DNA from: Actinacidiphila sp. DG2A-62
Lineage (GTDB): Bacteria; Actinomycetota; Actinomycetes; Streptomycetales; Streptomycetaceae
Length of the DNA stretch: 64,000 nt
Direction of reading: 5' to 3'
NCBI RefSeq assembly: GCF_035825295.1
Contig: NZ_JAYMGI010000002.1
Span: 310,001-374,000 of the forward strand
The position numbers and the translations under genes were made by a program. Of the stretch, positions 18,557 to 27,083 are shown one piece after another. Within the stretch, counting starts at the first letter, position 1, and each line of letters begins with the position of its first letter. The notes below the pieces were generated by a model that saw only the letters and a program-made list of their open reading frames with translations, was not told where the DNA came from and searched no databases.

Positions 18557-20740
18557 TTGACCGGCAACCCCCCACCTCTTTCCAGCCCGCCCCGACCGCT
18601 CGGCCCCGCCGGCGCGGCCCGCAGGCTCCCCCACACCGTGATCTTCCTGAGCATCGCGGCGCTCGTCGCGGCGATAGCCCTGGCGGTCGCGCAGACCCCG
18701 GCCCGCGCGGCCGGCACGCTGCTGTCGCAGGGCAAGACCGCGACCGCCTCCTCCACCGAGAACGCCGGCACCCCGGCCACGGCGGCCGTCGACGGCAACA
18801 CCGGCACCCGCTGGTCCAGCGCCGCCTCCGACCCCCAGTGGCTCCAGGTCGACCTCGGCGCCACCGACACCATCAGCTCGGTCACCCTCAACTGGGAGAC
18901 CGCGTACGCCAAGGCGTTCAAGATCCAGACCTCGGCCGACGGCGCCACCTGGACCGACGTCTACTCCACCACCACCGCGACCGGCGGCACGCAGACGCTT
19001 TCCGTAAACGGTTCCGGGCGTTATGTCCGCATGTACGGAACCACCCGCGCCACCCAGTACGGCTACTCCCTGTGGGAGTTCCAGGTCTACGGCACCGCGG
19101 GCAACGGCAGCTCCGCCTGCTCGACCACCAACGCGGCGCTCAACAAGACCGCCACCGCCTCCTCCACCGAGAACGCCGGCACCCCGGCCTCGGCGGCCGT
19201 GGACGGCAACACCGGCACCCGCTGGTCCAGCGCCGCCTCCGACCCCCAGTGGCTCCAGGTCGACCTCGGCAGCTCGCAGAACATCTGCGGCGTCCAGCTG
19301 AGCTGGGAGACCGCGTACGCGAAGGCGTACCAGATCCAGACCTCGGCCGACGGCAGCAACTGGACGACGGCGTACTCCACCGCCAACGGCCCCGGTGCCA
19401 CCGAGCTGATCACCCTCGCCGCCACCGGCCGCTACGTGCGGATGTACGGCACCACCCGCGCCACCCAGTACGGCTACTCGCTCTGGGAGTTCCAGGTCTT
19501 CACCGGCGGTGACGGCGGCAACGGCGGTACGACCGGCGGCGGTTCGGGCGGGACCACCCCGCCTCCCGGCGGCACCCTGCTGTCGTACGGCAAGCCGGCG
19601 ACCGCCTCGACGTACCAGGACGACGGCAACTGCCCCGCGTGCACGCCGGCCAAGGCGTTCGACGAGGACCCTGCGACCCGCTGGGCGACCAGCGACGTCA
19701 ACGGCTGGGTGGACCCGGGCTGGATCGCGGTGGACCTCGGCGCGACCGCGCACATCACCAAGGTCGTGCTCCAGTGGGACCCGGCGTACGCGACCGCGTA
19801 CCAGATCCAGGTCTCGCCCGACGGCAGCAACTGGACGAGCGTCTACTCGACCACCACGGGCAAGGGCTTCAAGGAGACCCTGACCGTGGACGGCACCGGC
19901 CGCTACGTGCGGATGTACGGCACCGCGCGCAGCAACGGCTACGGCTACTCGCTGTGGACCTTCGACGTGTACGGCACCGGCGGCAACCCGACCGCCCCGC
20001 CGGCCACGCCGCCGAACCCGGGCAACCCCGAACACCTGGTGTGGAGCGACGAGTTCAACGGCGCGGCCGGCACCAAGCCGGACACCTCCAAGTGGACGCA
20101 GGACCCCGGCAACGGCCAGAACGGCGAGCTGGAGTACTACACCAACGGCGACAACACCTCGATGGACGGCAACGGCAACCTCGTGATCGAGGCCAGGAAG
20201 GAGGCCTCCGGCCAGTACACCTCGGGCCGGATCAACACCTCGGACCACTTCAACTTCACCTACGGGCACGTCGAGGCGCGCATCAAGGTCAGCGGCACGC
20301 AGGGCCTGTGGCCGGCGTTCTGGCTGCTCGGGTCGAACTTCAAGACCGGCACGCCGTGGCCCAACTGCGGTGAGATCGACATCATGGAGCACGTCGGCAA
20401 GGTCGCGGACTCGGTGTACTCCACGATCCACGCGCCGGCCTACTACGGGGGCGGCGGCTTCGGCTCGCCGTACACGATCGCCGGCTCCGACTTCGCCTCC
20501 GACTTCCACACCTACGCCCTGGACTGGGACTCCTCGCACATGACGTTCGCGGTGGACGGCCACGCCTTCTTCACCGTCGACCGGGCCAACCTGGAGCAGA
20601 CCAAAGGCCCTTGGGTGTACGACCACCCGTTCTACATCATCCTCAACAACGCGATCGGCGGCGACTGGCCGGGCAACCCGGACGCCACGACCGTGCTGCC
20701 GCAGAAGATGCTGATCGACTACGTCCGCGTGTCGCAGTGA
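18557..20740 (+). CDS. Secreted GH16 endo-beta-1,3-glucanase with three F5/8C domains
   Basis: 727-residue exported laminarinase-type enzyme. An N-terminal hydrophobic signal segment (about 27-51) is followed by three discoidin-like F5/8 type C modules (about 52-178, 184-315 and 335-480), the last two separated by a Gly/Thr/Pro linker. The GH16 catalytic domain (about 498-727) has the active-site motif GEIDIMEHVG with E606, D608 and E611. The first two discoidin modules are a recent duplication. The start is TTG with AGGAGA 5 bases upstream; no ATG or GTG gives the signal peptide. Substrate: beta-1,3-glucan such as fungal wall or laminarin. Controlled by the promoter/operator just upstream. 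Confidence 0.9.
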   Translation: MTGNPPPLSSPPRPLGPAGAARRLPHTVIFLSIAALVAAIALAVAQTPARAAGTLLSQGKTATASSTENAGTPATAAVDGNTGTRWSSAASDPQWLQVDLGATDTISSVTLNWETAYAKAFKIQTSADGATWTDVYSTTTATGGTQTLSVNGSGRYVRMYGTTRATQYGYSLWEFQVYGTAGNGSSACSTTNAALNKTATASSTENAGTPASAAVDGNTGTRWSSAASDPQWLQVDLGSSQNICGVQLSWETAYAKAYQIQTSADGSNWTTAYSTANGPGATELITLAATGRYVRMYGTTRATQYGYSLWEFQVFTGGDGGNGGTTGGGSGGTTPPPGGTLLSYGKPATASTYQDDGNCPACTPAKAFDEDPATRWATSDVNGWVDPGWIAVDLGATAHITKVVLQWDPAYATAYQIQVSPDGSNWTSVYSTTTGKGFKETLTVDGTGRYVRMYGTARSNGYGYSLWTFDVYGTGGNPTAPPATPPNPGNPEHLVWSDEFNGAAGTKPDTSKWTQDPGNGQNGELEYYTNGDNTSMDGNGNLVIEARKEASGQYTSGRINTSDHFNFTYGHVEARIKVSGTQGLWPAFWLLGSNFKTGTPWPNCGEIDIMEHVGKVADSVYSTIHAPAYYGGGGFGSPYTIAGSDFASDFHTYALDWDSSHMTFAVDGHAFFTVDRANLEQTKGPWVYDHPFYIILNNAIGGDWPGNPDATTVLPQKMLIDYVRVSQ
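18737..19270 (+). repeat. Internal duplication of the discoidin module in the GH16 gene
   Basis: Bases 18737-18859 and 19148-19270 match at 120 of 123 positions, 411 bp apart, encoding the core of two F5/8C domains. The lack of third-position divergence indicates recent duplication or continuing gene conversion. Confidence 0.9.
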
Positions 20741-20803
20741 GCGGCCGCGGCGCGGTGACCGCGCGGACACGGCGGTGACCGCGCGCGTCCCGTGCTCATC
20801 GCG

Positions 20804-20837
20804 GTGCCGGGGCCGGCCGTCGGGCCGGCCCCGGCAC
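20804..20837 (+). terminator. Stem-loop after the GH16 gene
   Basis: Perfect 15-bp arms GTGCCGGGGCCGGCC and GGCCGGCCCCGGCAC around a GTCG loop lie 64 bp after the GH16 stop. No U-tract follows, as is common for streptomycete terminators. Confidence 0.7.
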
Positions 20838-20852
20838 TGTCGTCCGGCACTG

Positions 20853-20882
20853 TTGTCAGGGCCTCGTCACTCTGCTTAGAGT
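20853..20882 (+). promoter_or_regulatory. Predicted promoter of the small secreted protein gene
   Basis: TTGTCA (20853-20858), an 18-bp spacer and TAGAGT (20877-20882) match the Streptomyces housekeeping consensus (TTGaca, TAgxxT). The expected transcript would start near 20889, leaving a leader of about 38 bases before the ATG at 20927. Confidence 0.5.
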
Positions 20883-20926
20883 TGACGCGCGTAGCCTCCG
20901 GTCCCCCCCTCACCTCCGGACGTGAC

Positions 20927-21244
20927 ATGACGCGACGTCGCCGCACCCTCCTGGCCGCCTGTGCGCTGGCCGCCCCCGTGCTCACCGCGCTGCTGCCCGA
21001 CGCGGAGGCGGCCGTGCCGCCCGAGCACGCGATCGTGGTCTGCCAGAGCGCCAGCTTCTACGCCAACTACGACAGCGCCAACGGCCCTTCCGGCCTGCTG
21101 CGCGTGCTGCCGTACGGCGACAAGATCGGCCACACCCCCGGCTCGCACCCGGTCTACAACGGCTGGGCCGCGAGTTTCGACTACGGCCCGAACGACTGGG
21201 GCTACCTGCGGATCGAGTGCATCGGGGGCTACGACTCCTGGTGA
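20927..21244 (+). CDS. Small secreted SH3-like protein
   Basis: 105 residues. A Sec signal peptide, MTRRRRTLLAACALAAPVLTALLPDAEA, is followed by about 75 residues with two Cys and many Tyr/Trp (YGPNDWGYLRIEC). The pattern of short beta-strands ending in a WGYLRIEC element is shared with the next gene and resembles bacterial SH3-type folds. An upstream in-frame ATG at 20792 would add 45 unrelated residues and lie inside the terminator hairpin, so 20927 is preferred. Function unknown; possibly binds cell wall. Confidence 0.7.
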   Translation: MTRRRRTLLAACALAAPVLTALLPDAEAAVPPEHAIVVCQSASFYANYDSANGPSGLLRVLPYGDKIGHTPGSHPVYNGWAASFDYGPNDWGYLRIECIGGYDSW

Positions 21245-21350
21245 CCCAGGCGGGCCGGGCGTCCCTCCCGGCGCCCTGGTGTGCCGCCGTCCCACCCCTC
21301 CCTGCCCTGTTCACGTCCCCGCGTCCCGTTTCCGGCCGAGGAGCCGCATC

Positions 21351-21653
21351 ATGCCGTTGCCGCGTACCGCACTGCGCACCCTGACCACCGCCGCGGGCGC
21401 CGCGGTGCTCGCCGCCTCCGCGCTGGTCGCCGTGGCGGCCCCCGCCCAGGCCGCGAACGGCACCGTGGGGGTGCGCGAGACCGTCTGCGCCCAGGACCTC
21501 TACGTCAGGACCGCGCCGCTCGGCGCCTGGACCGGCACGCTCTACCAGGGCCAGACCTTCCTGGTGGAGCAGCTGGACGGCTCCTGGGTCTACGGCTTCG
21601 CCTACGGCGACATCAACCGGCACGGCTGGGTCCAGGACGGCTGGTTCTGCTAG
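21351..21653 (+). CDS. Small secreted SH3-like protein, paralogue of the preceding gene
   Basis: 100 residues with an Ala-rich signal peptide (cleavage near APAQAANG) and a compact domain CAQDLYVRTAPLGAWTGTLY...GWVQDGWFC typical of SH3b-like modules, with a Cys at each end probably forming a disulfide. GAGGAG lies 8 bases before the ATG. It shares signal-plus-single-domain layout with the preceding 105-residue protein and lies 106 bp after it, so a small family of exported SH3-like proteins is suggested. Its 3' end overlaps the convergent AraC gene by 41 bp. Confidence 0.75.
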   Translation: MPLPRTALRTLTTAAGAAVLAASALVAVAAPAQAANGTVGVRETVCAQDLYVRTAPLGAWTGTLYQGQTFLVEQLDGSWVYGFAYGDINRHGWVQDGWFC

Positions 21654-22632
21654 CGAGCGGCTGGTTCCGCCAGGCCGCGCCCGTCGGCCCCGCCCGCTCG
21701 GCGGCCGGTCGGCCGGCGGCGGACTCGCGGCGGTAGCGGGCCGGGGAGACTCCGGCCACCCGGGTGAAGGCGTGGCTGAAGGAGCTCTCCGAGGCGTACC
21801 CGAGGCGCTCGGCCAGCGCGGCGACGGTGGTGTCGGAGGTGCGCAGGGCGCGTTCGGCGAGCCTGACCCGCCAGTGCGCGAGATAGGTGAGCGGGGGCAG
21901 ACCGGAGACCTCGCGGAAGCGGTGCGCGAAGTGGCTGCGTGACATCCGCGCCGCGGCGGCGAGTTCGGCCAGGCCCCAGGGGCGGGCGGGGTCGGCGTGC
22001 AGGAGGTTCACCGCGGGGCGCAGCTGCGGGTCCGCGAGCAGCCGGAGCCAGCCGGGGTGGGAGAGCGCTCCATCCCGGAGGCCGACGCGCAGCACGTGCA
22101 GCAGGAGCAGCTGGGCGTGCTGGTCCGCGGCGAAGGCGGCGCCCGGCAGGCCCCGCGCGTCCTCGTCGGCGATGCGCTCCAGCAGGCGCCGGATCTCGGC
22201 CGCCTCCGTACTGCGCGCCCGCGCGTGGACGACGGTCGGCAGGGCCGAGGTGAACAGGCCGGCCGCGGCGGGGTCGACGTCGACGTGGCCGCCGATGATC
22301 GCGACGTCGTCCCCGCTGCCGACGCACCGGAGGCCGGCCGGGGTGCGCTCCGCGGTCTCGGGCGCGTCGACGGGGCGCAGCGCGGGGTCGCTGCACAGCA
22401 CCATGGAGCCGGCGTGGTTGAGCACGACGGCGTCGCCCGCGGTCAGCCGCACCGGCTCGCCGTCGTCGACGACCAGCCAGCAGGAGCCGTGGCGGACGGC
22501 GTCGAGTTTGACCGCCGCGTCGGGCCGGAAGCGCAGGGACCACCGCCCGCCGGCGCGGAGCCCGCCGGTGACCGCGCAGCGGGCGCCGACGAGCGCGAGG
22601 ATGTCCGAGAGGGGGTCGGCCATGCCGCCCAT
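21613..22632 (-). CDS. AraC family transcriptional regulator
   Basis: 339 residues. The N-terminal cupin-like sensor (about 5-180, AraC_binding/Cupin_6 type, with VRLTAGDAVVLNHAG) precedes the double HTH AraC domain (about 215-315), which shows WGLAELAAAARMSRSHFAHRFREVSG and VAALAERLGYASESSFSHAFTRVAGVSPARYRR. ATG 22632 is chosen because GGGAG sits 7 bases upstream; ATG 22623 is also possible. It is divergent from a Cys-nucleophile hydrolase gene with 122 bp between starts, the usual arrangement for a regulator and its target. The last 30 residues are Pro/Ala-rich and read through into the convergent small secreted protein gene. Confidence 0.9.
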   Translation of the reverse strand: MGGMADPLSDILALVGARCAVTGGLRAGGRWSLRFRPDAAVKLDAVRHGSCWLVVDDGEPVRLTAGDAVVLNHAGSMVLCSDPALRPVDAPETAERTPAGLRCVGSGDDVAIIGGHVDVDPAAAGLFTSALPTVVHARARSTEAAEIRRLLERIADEDARGLPGAAFAADQHAQLLLLHVLRVGLRDGALSHPGWLRLLADPQLRPAVNLLHADPARPWGLAELAAAARMSRSHFAHRFREVSGLPPLTYLAHWRVRLAERALRTSDTTVAALAERLGYASESSFSHAFTRVAGVSPARYRRESAAGRPAAERAGPTGAAWRNQPLASRTSRPGPSRAG

Positions 22633-22754
22633 TGTCGGACTCCCGAGCAACTTCTCGCCACTCCCAGGCATTCACCGTCCGGTGGGCCGCGAGCAGACTG
22701 GCGTGCGTACGGTCCCGGAAGGGACGCCGTGACCAGCGCACTCAAGGGTCCACG

Positions 22755-23696
22755 ATGCAGCAGACAGTCCAGCGCACCACCTTCAGGAACGGCGGCGTGG
22801 AGATCGCCGCGAACCTCCACCTGCCCGGCGGCTTCGACCCGGGACGCTCCTACGCGGCCGTGGTGTGCGTGCACCCGGGCAGCGGGGTCAAGGAGCAGAC
22901 CGCGGGGATCTACGCGGCCCGGCTGGCGGAGCGGGGGTTCGTGGCGCTGGCCTTCGACGCCTCCTGCCAGGGCGAGAGCGGCGGCGAGCCGCGGTACGCC
23001 GAGGAGCCGGCCGCCCGGGTCGAGGACGTCCGGTGCGCGGTCGACTTCCTGACCACCCTGGAGTACGTCGGCCCGGGTCGGATCGGCGTCCTCGGCGTCT
23101 GCGCCGGCGGCGGGTACGCGGTGAACGCCGCCATGACCGACCACCGGATCAGGGCCGTCGGCACGGTCGTCGGGGTGAACATCGGCCGGGCGCGCCGGCA
23201 GGGCGACGGCTCACCGGGCGCGGCCCTGGCGCTGCTGGAGGAGATCGGCGCGCAGCGCACCGCGCAGGCCCGCGGGGAGCCGCCGCTGCTCGCGCCGTGG
23301 ACGCCGGCCGGCCCGCGGGAGGCGCGCGCGGCGGGCGTCACCGACATCGACGCGCTGGAGGCCGTCGACTACTACCGCACGCCCAGGGGCCGGCACGACA
23401 GGTCGCCCAACACGCTGCTTTTCACCAGCAACGCCTCGGTGCTCGCCTTCGACGCCTTCCACCTGGCCGAGGAGTTGCTGACCCAGCCGCTGCAGATCGT
23501 CGTCGGCGGGCGGCAGGGCGGCTTCGGCTCCTTCCGGGACGGCCAGGAGCTGTTCCGCCGGGCCGCCGGCGAGAAGGATCTGCTCGTGATCGAGGGGGCC
23601 ACGCACTACGACCTGTACGACCGGCCCGAGTACGTCGCCCGCGCCGTGCGCCAGCTGGCCGGCTTCTACGGCCGGCATCTGGCCGGCGCCCGCTGA
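22755..23696 (+). CDS. Alpha/beta hydrolase with cysteine nucleophile (dienelactone hydrolase-like)
   Basis: 313 residues, cytosolic alpha/beta-hydrolase fold. The nucleophile elbow reads GVCAGGG, so the usual Ser is Cys (C116), as in dienelactone hydrolases and the YcjY-like group. The oxyanion region VVCVHPGSGVKEQT and the late His in ATHYDLYD complete a plausible active site. ATG 22755 has AAGGGT 6 bases upstream; an in-frame ATG at 22632 would extend into the AraC start region and is rejected. Probably controlled by the divergent AraC protein. The substrate is unknown; a small lactone or ester is likely. Confidence 0.85.
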   Translation: MQQTVQRTTFRNGGVEIAANLHLPGGFDPGRSYAAVVCVHPGSGVKEQTAGIYAARLAERGFVALAFDASCQGESGGEPRYAEEPAARVEDVRCAVDFLTTLEYVGPGRIGVLGVCAGGGYAVNAAMTDHRIRAVGTVVGVNIGRARRQGDGSPGAALALLEEIGAQRTAQARGEPPLLAPWTPAGPREARAAGVTDIDALEAVDYYRTPRGRHDRSPNTLLFTSNASVLAFDAFHLAEELLTQPLQIVVGGRQGGFGSFRDGQELFRRAAGEKDLLVIEGATHYDLYDRPEYVARAVRQLAGFYGRHLAGAR

Positions 23697-23715
23697 GCGC
23701 GGGCGCCGCGGGCGG

Positions 23716-25113
23716 TCAGCGGCCGTACCAGACGGTGGTGACGTTGCAGAAGGCGCGGATGCCGTGGCCGGACAGCTCGCGGCCGTAGCCCGAGCGCTTG
23801 ACGCCGCCGAAGGGCAGCGCCGGGTGCGAGGCGGTCATGCCGTTGAAGTAGACGCCGCCGGCCTCCAGGTCGCGGACGAACCGGCGCTGCTCGTCGGTGT
23901 CGCGGGTCCAGACGTTGGAGCTGAGGCCGAAGGGCGTGTCGTTGGCGAGGGCCACCGCCGCGTCGAGGTCGTCCGCCCGGTACAGCACCGCGACGGGGCC
24001 GAAGGCCTCCTCGCGGTGGACGCGCATGTGCGGCGTGACGTCGGCGAGCACGGTCGGCTCGTAGTACCAGCCGGACTCCAGCGCCTTGGGGCGGCGGGCC
24101 CCGCACAGCACGCGGGCGCCCTGGGACACCGCGTCGTCCACGAGTTCCTCCAGGTCGGCGCGGCCCTGTTCGGTGGCGAGCGGGCCGATGTCGGTGGTGT
24201 CGGACATCGGGTCGCCGACCCTCAGAGCGCTCATCGCGCGCCGGAACCGCTGGGCGAAGTCCTCGTAGACGTCCGCGTGGACGATGAAGCGCTTGGCGGC
24301 GATGCAGGACTGGCCGTTGTTCTGCACCCGGGCGGTCACCGCCGTGTGCACCGCGTCGTCGAGTTCGCCGGCGGCCGACGGCATCACCACGAAGGGGTCG
24401 CTGCCGCCGAGTTCCAGCACCGTCGTCTTGATTTCGTCGCCGGCCACCGAGGCGACCGCGCGGCCGGCGCCCTCGCTGCCGGTGAGGGTCGCGGCGGCCA
24501 CCCGGGGGTCGCGCACGATGTCCTCGATGGCGCCTGAGCCGACCAGCAGGGTCTGGAAGCAGCCGGCCGGGAAGCCCGCGCGGTGGAAGAGGTCGCCGAG
24601 GTAGAGGGCGGTCTGCGGGACGTTCGAGGCGTGTTTGAGCAGTCCGGTGTTGCCGGCCATCAGCGCGGGGGCCGCGAACCGCACCACCTGCCAGAGCGGG
24701 AAGTTCCACGGCATCACGGCGAGCACCACGCCCAGCGGCCGGTAGCGGACGTAGGCGCGGTGCGCGCCGCTGTCGGCGACGTCGGCCTCGTCCGGGTGCT
24801 CGTCGGCCAGCAGGCGTTCCGCGTGGGCGGCGTACCAGCGCATCGCCTTGGCGCACTTGGCCGCCTCGGCCTTGGCGGCGGCCAGCGTCTTGCCCATCTC
24901 CAGGGTCATGGTGCGGGCGATCTCGTCCCGCTCCTTGTCCAGCAGGTCGGCGGCGGCCGTGAGGAGGGCGGCGCGGGAGGCGAAGTCGGTGAGACGGTAG
25001 TCGCGGAAGGTGCGGTGGGCCCGTTCGACGCGCTCCTCGACGCCGTCGGCGTCCAGCGCGTCGAAGGTCTTGACGGTCTCCCCGGTCGCGGGGTTCACGG
25101 TGGCGATGGCCAT
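23716..25113 (-). CDS. NAD(P)-dependent succinate-semialdehyde dehydrogenase-type aldehyde dehydrogenase
   Basis: 465 residues, ALDH superfamily, best fitting the GabD-like succinic semialdehyde dehydrogenases that oxidise succinate semialdehyde to succinate. Motifs: cofactor-binding PWNFPLWQVVRFAAPALMAGN, LTGSEGAGRAVAS, catalytic Glu in LELGGSDPF (E234) and catalytic Cys in NNGQSCIAAKRF (C270). The EAFGPVAVLYRADD and PFGGVKRSGYGREL segments are typical. It converges on the hydrolase gene with 19 bp between them and has no obvious partner (no GABA transaminase nearby). ATG 25113 is preceded by GGAGGTA. Confidence 0.9.
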   Translation of the reverse strand: MAIATVNPATGETVKTFDALDADGVEERVERAHRTFRDYRLTDFASRAALLTAAADLLDKERDEIARTMTLEMGKTLAAAKAEAAKCAKAMRWYAAHAERLLADEHPDEADVADSGAHRAYVRYRPLGVVLAVMPWNFPLWQVVRFAAPALMAGNTGLLKHASNVPQTALYLGDLFHRAGFPAGCFQTLLVGSGAIEDIVRDPRVAAATLTGSEGAGRAVASVAGDEIKTTVLELGGSDPFVVMPSAAGELDDAVHTAVTARVQNNGQSCIAAKRFIVHADVYEDFAQRFRRAMSALRVGDPMSDTTDIGPLATEQGRADLEELVDDAVSQGARVLCGARRPKALESGWYYEPTVLADVTPHMRVHREEAFGPVAVLYRADDLDAAVALANDTPFGLSSNVWTRDTDEQRRFVRDLEAGGVYFNGMTASHPALPFGGVKRSGYGRELSGHGIRAFCNVTTVWYGR

Positions 25114-25541
25114 GACGTACCTCCTCGTGACCGCTCCGGGTACCCGTGCGGCGGCGGTCCATGCGGTTCACGGCCATCCTTCCCCCGACCCGCGGGGCCC
25201 GCCATGCGGCCGGGGCCGCGCGGGGGCTGGGCGAGGGCCGCGCGTGGGCTGGGCGAGGGCCGCGCGTGGGCCGGGCGTGGGCCGGGCGGAGGGGGCGGCG
25301 GCAGGCGCGGCGGCGGGGACGGCGGCGGCAACTGCGGGCGGTCGCGGGACGGACCGCGGCGGGGGCGGGCGCCGCCCGATCCTCCACGCAGCGTTCACCG
25401 TTTGCTCACACAGCGCACACCCCGAGCGGGTTCTACGCGCGCAGAATTTCTCTCGACACCATTGCCCCGCCCGACACAGCACCTCGCACCTGTCCCCCCA
25501 CGCACATTCCTCCCACCCCCACCCCACCAGGAGGTTGACGG
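25114..25541. other. 428-bp intergenic region between divergent genes
   Basis: No coding sequence is supported. It carries a GC-rich tandem repeat (25224-25289) and then a more AT-rich promoter stretch near 25395-25480 preceding the secreted protein gene. Open frames here only reflect the repeat translated as Ala/Arg/Pro. Confidence 0.7.
25224..25289. repeat. GC-rich tandem repeat (two 22-bp plus two 11-bp units)
   Basis: Bases 25224-25245 and 25246-25267 are identical 22-mers starting GGGCTGGGCGAGGG; they are followed by two nearly identical 11-mers (GGGCCGGGCGT and GGGCCGGGCGG). The G-runs could form quadruplexes on the plus strand. Confidence 0.8.
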
Positions 25542-27083
25542 ATGCTCGGGTCCCGTACTCCGCACGGCCGCGTGCTGCTCGGCGCGGCCGCCGCGCTGGG
25601 CACGCTCGCACTGGGCGCGGCCGGCATCGCTGCGGGCAGCGCGCAGGCCGCTCCGGCCACCGCTCCCGCCGCCGCACCCGCCGCGGCGACCACCCACCGT
25701 GTGCTGTTCGACAACACCAAGGCCGAGACGGCCGGCAACGCCGACTGGATCATCAGCACCAGCCAGCCCGACCCGCTGGGCCAGGACTCCTCGCCCAGTG
25801 TGGAGACCGACTGGACCGGCGCGCTGTCCTCATGGGGCGTGGCCCTGCAGAAGTCCGGCGGCTACGTCCTCAACACCCTGCCGTCGGGCCGGACCATCAC
25901 CTACGGCGGCAGTTCGGCGCAGGACCTGAGCAAGTTCGACACCTTCGTCATCGACGAGCCGAACGTGAAGCTCAGCGCCGCGGAGAAGACCGCGGTGATG
26001 ACGTTCGTGCAGAACGGCGGCGGGCTGTTCATCATCTCCGACCACAACAACAGCGACCGCAACAACGACGGCTGCGACTCGCCCTGCGTGATCAACGACC
26101 TGCTGACGAACAACGGCGTCGACAACACCGACCCGTTCGGCTTCTCCGTCGACCTGCTCGACGTCAGCACCGACAACCCCCGTGCGATCAGCGACAGTTC
26201 CAACCCGGTGCTGCACGGCCCGTTCGGCACGGTCACCGGCAGCATCCTGCGCGACGGCACCACCTTCACCCTCAAGCCGGGCGACAACCCGAACGTCAAG
26301 GGCCTGCTGTACCGCACGGGTTACTCGGGCAACACCGGCGCGTTCTTCGCCACCAGCACCTTCGGCAGCGGCCGGGTGGCGATCTGGGGCGACAGCTCGC
26401 CGGTCGACGACGGCACCGGCCAGTCCGGCAACACGCTGTACGACGGGTGGAACGACCCGGCCGGCACGGACGCCGCGCTCGCCCTCAACGCCACGGCGTG
26501 GCTGGCCGGTTCGGGCTCCGGCAGCACCACCGGAGGCACCACCTCGGGCACCACGAGCGGCACCACGTCCGGCACGACCACCGGCGGCAGCACCACCGGG
26601 GGCACCGGAAGCTGCGCCAGCCCCGGCCAGAAGCTGCTCAACCCCGGCTTCGAATCGGGCAGTTCGTCCTGGTCCGCGAGCAGCGGTGTGATCAACAACG
26701 ACAGCGGCGAGGCGGCGCACAGCGGTTCGTACAAGGCGTGGCTCGACGGCTACGGCACCGCCACCACGGACACCCTCTCGCAGTCGGTGGCGATCCCGTC
26801 CGGCTGCGCGGCCTCGCTCTCGTACTGGCTGCACATCGACACCGCGGAGACCGGGTCGACCGCCTACGACACGCTGAAGGTGCAGGTGCTGAACTCCTCG
26901 GGCACGGTGCTCGCCACCGTCGGGTCGTACTCCAACGTGAACGCGGCCTCCGGCTACCAGCAGCACACCGCCGACCTCGGCGCCTACGCGGGGCAGACGG
27001 TGACGCTGAAGTTCACCGGTGTGGAGGGCTCCAAGCTGCAGACGTCCTTCGTGGTGGACGACACGGCGCTCACCGCGAGCTGA
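25542..27083 (+). CDS. Secreted GATase-like domain protein with C-terminal beta-sandwich module
   Basis: 513 residues. A Sec signal peptide (about 1-38, ending AQAAP) is followed by an N-terminal domain (about 50-320) resembling class I glutamine-amidotransferase-like / IFT52-like folds: FDTFVIDEPNVKLS, a FVQNGGGLFIISDHNNSD strand-turn and late FGSGRVAIWGDSSP. A Gly/Ser/Thr linker with GTTSGTT repeats separates a C-terminal about 150-residue jelly-roll module beginning LLNPGFESGSSSW, related to MAM/CBM-like domains found on streptomycete proteases. Enzymatic activity is unproven. AGGAGG lies 7 bases before the ATG. The 3' end overlaps the convergent phosphatase gene by 14 bp. Confidence 0.75.
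   Translation: MLGSRTPHGRVLLGAAAALGTLALGAAGIAAGSAQAAPATAPAAAPAAATTHRVLFDNTKAETAGNADWIISTSQPDPLGQDSSPSVETDWTGALSSWGVALQKSGGYVLNTLPSGRTITYGGSSAQDLSKFDTFVIDEPNVKLSAAEKTAVMTFVQNGGGLFIISDHNNSDRNNDGCDSPCVINDLLTNNGVDNTDPFGFSVDLLDVSTDNPRAISDSSNPVLHGPFGTVTGSILRDGTTFTLKPGDNPNVKGLLYRTGYSGNTGAFFATSTFGSGRVAIWGDSSPVDDGTGQSGNTLYDGWNDPAGTDAALALNATAWLAGSGSGSTTGGTTSGTTSGTTSGTTTGGSTTGGTGSCASPGQKLLNPGFESGSSSWSASSGVINNDSGEAAHSGSYKAWLDGYGTATTDTLSQSVAIPSGCAASLSYWLHIDTAETGSTAYDTLKVQVLNSSGTVLATVGSYSNVNAASGYQQHTADLGAYAGQTVTLKFTGVEGSKLQTSFVVDDTALTAS

Noticed and set aside
18545..20770. Antisense open frame of 741 codons over the GH16 gene
   Set aside because: Val/Gly/Arg repeats are produced by the reverse complement of the discoidin and GH16 modules; no ribosome-binding site or homology.
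22060..22074. GGAGAGCGCTCCATCCC similar to the AGCGCT operators
   Set aside because: Lies inside the AraC coding sequence with poor outer symmetry; likely chance.
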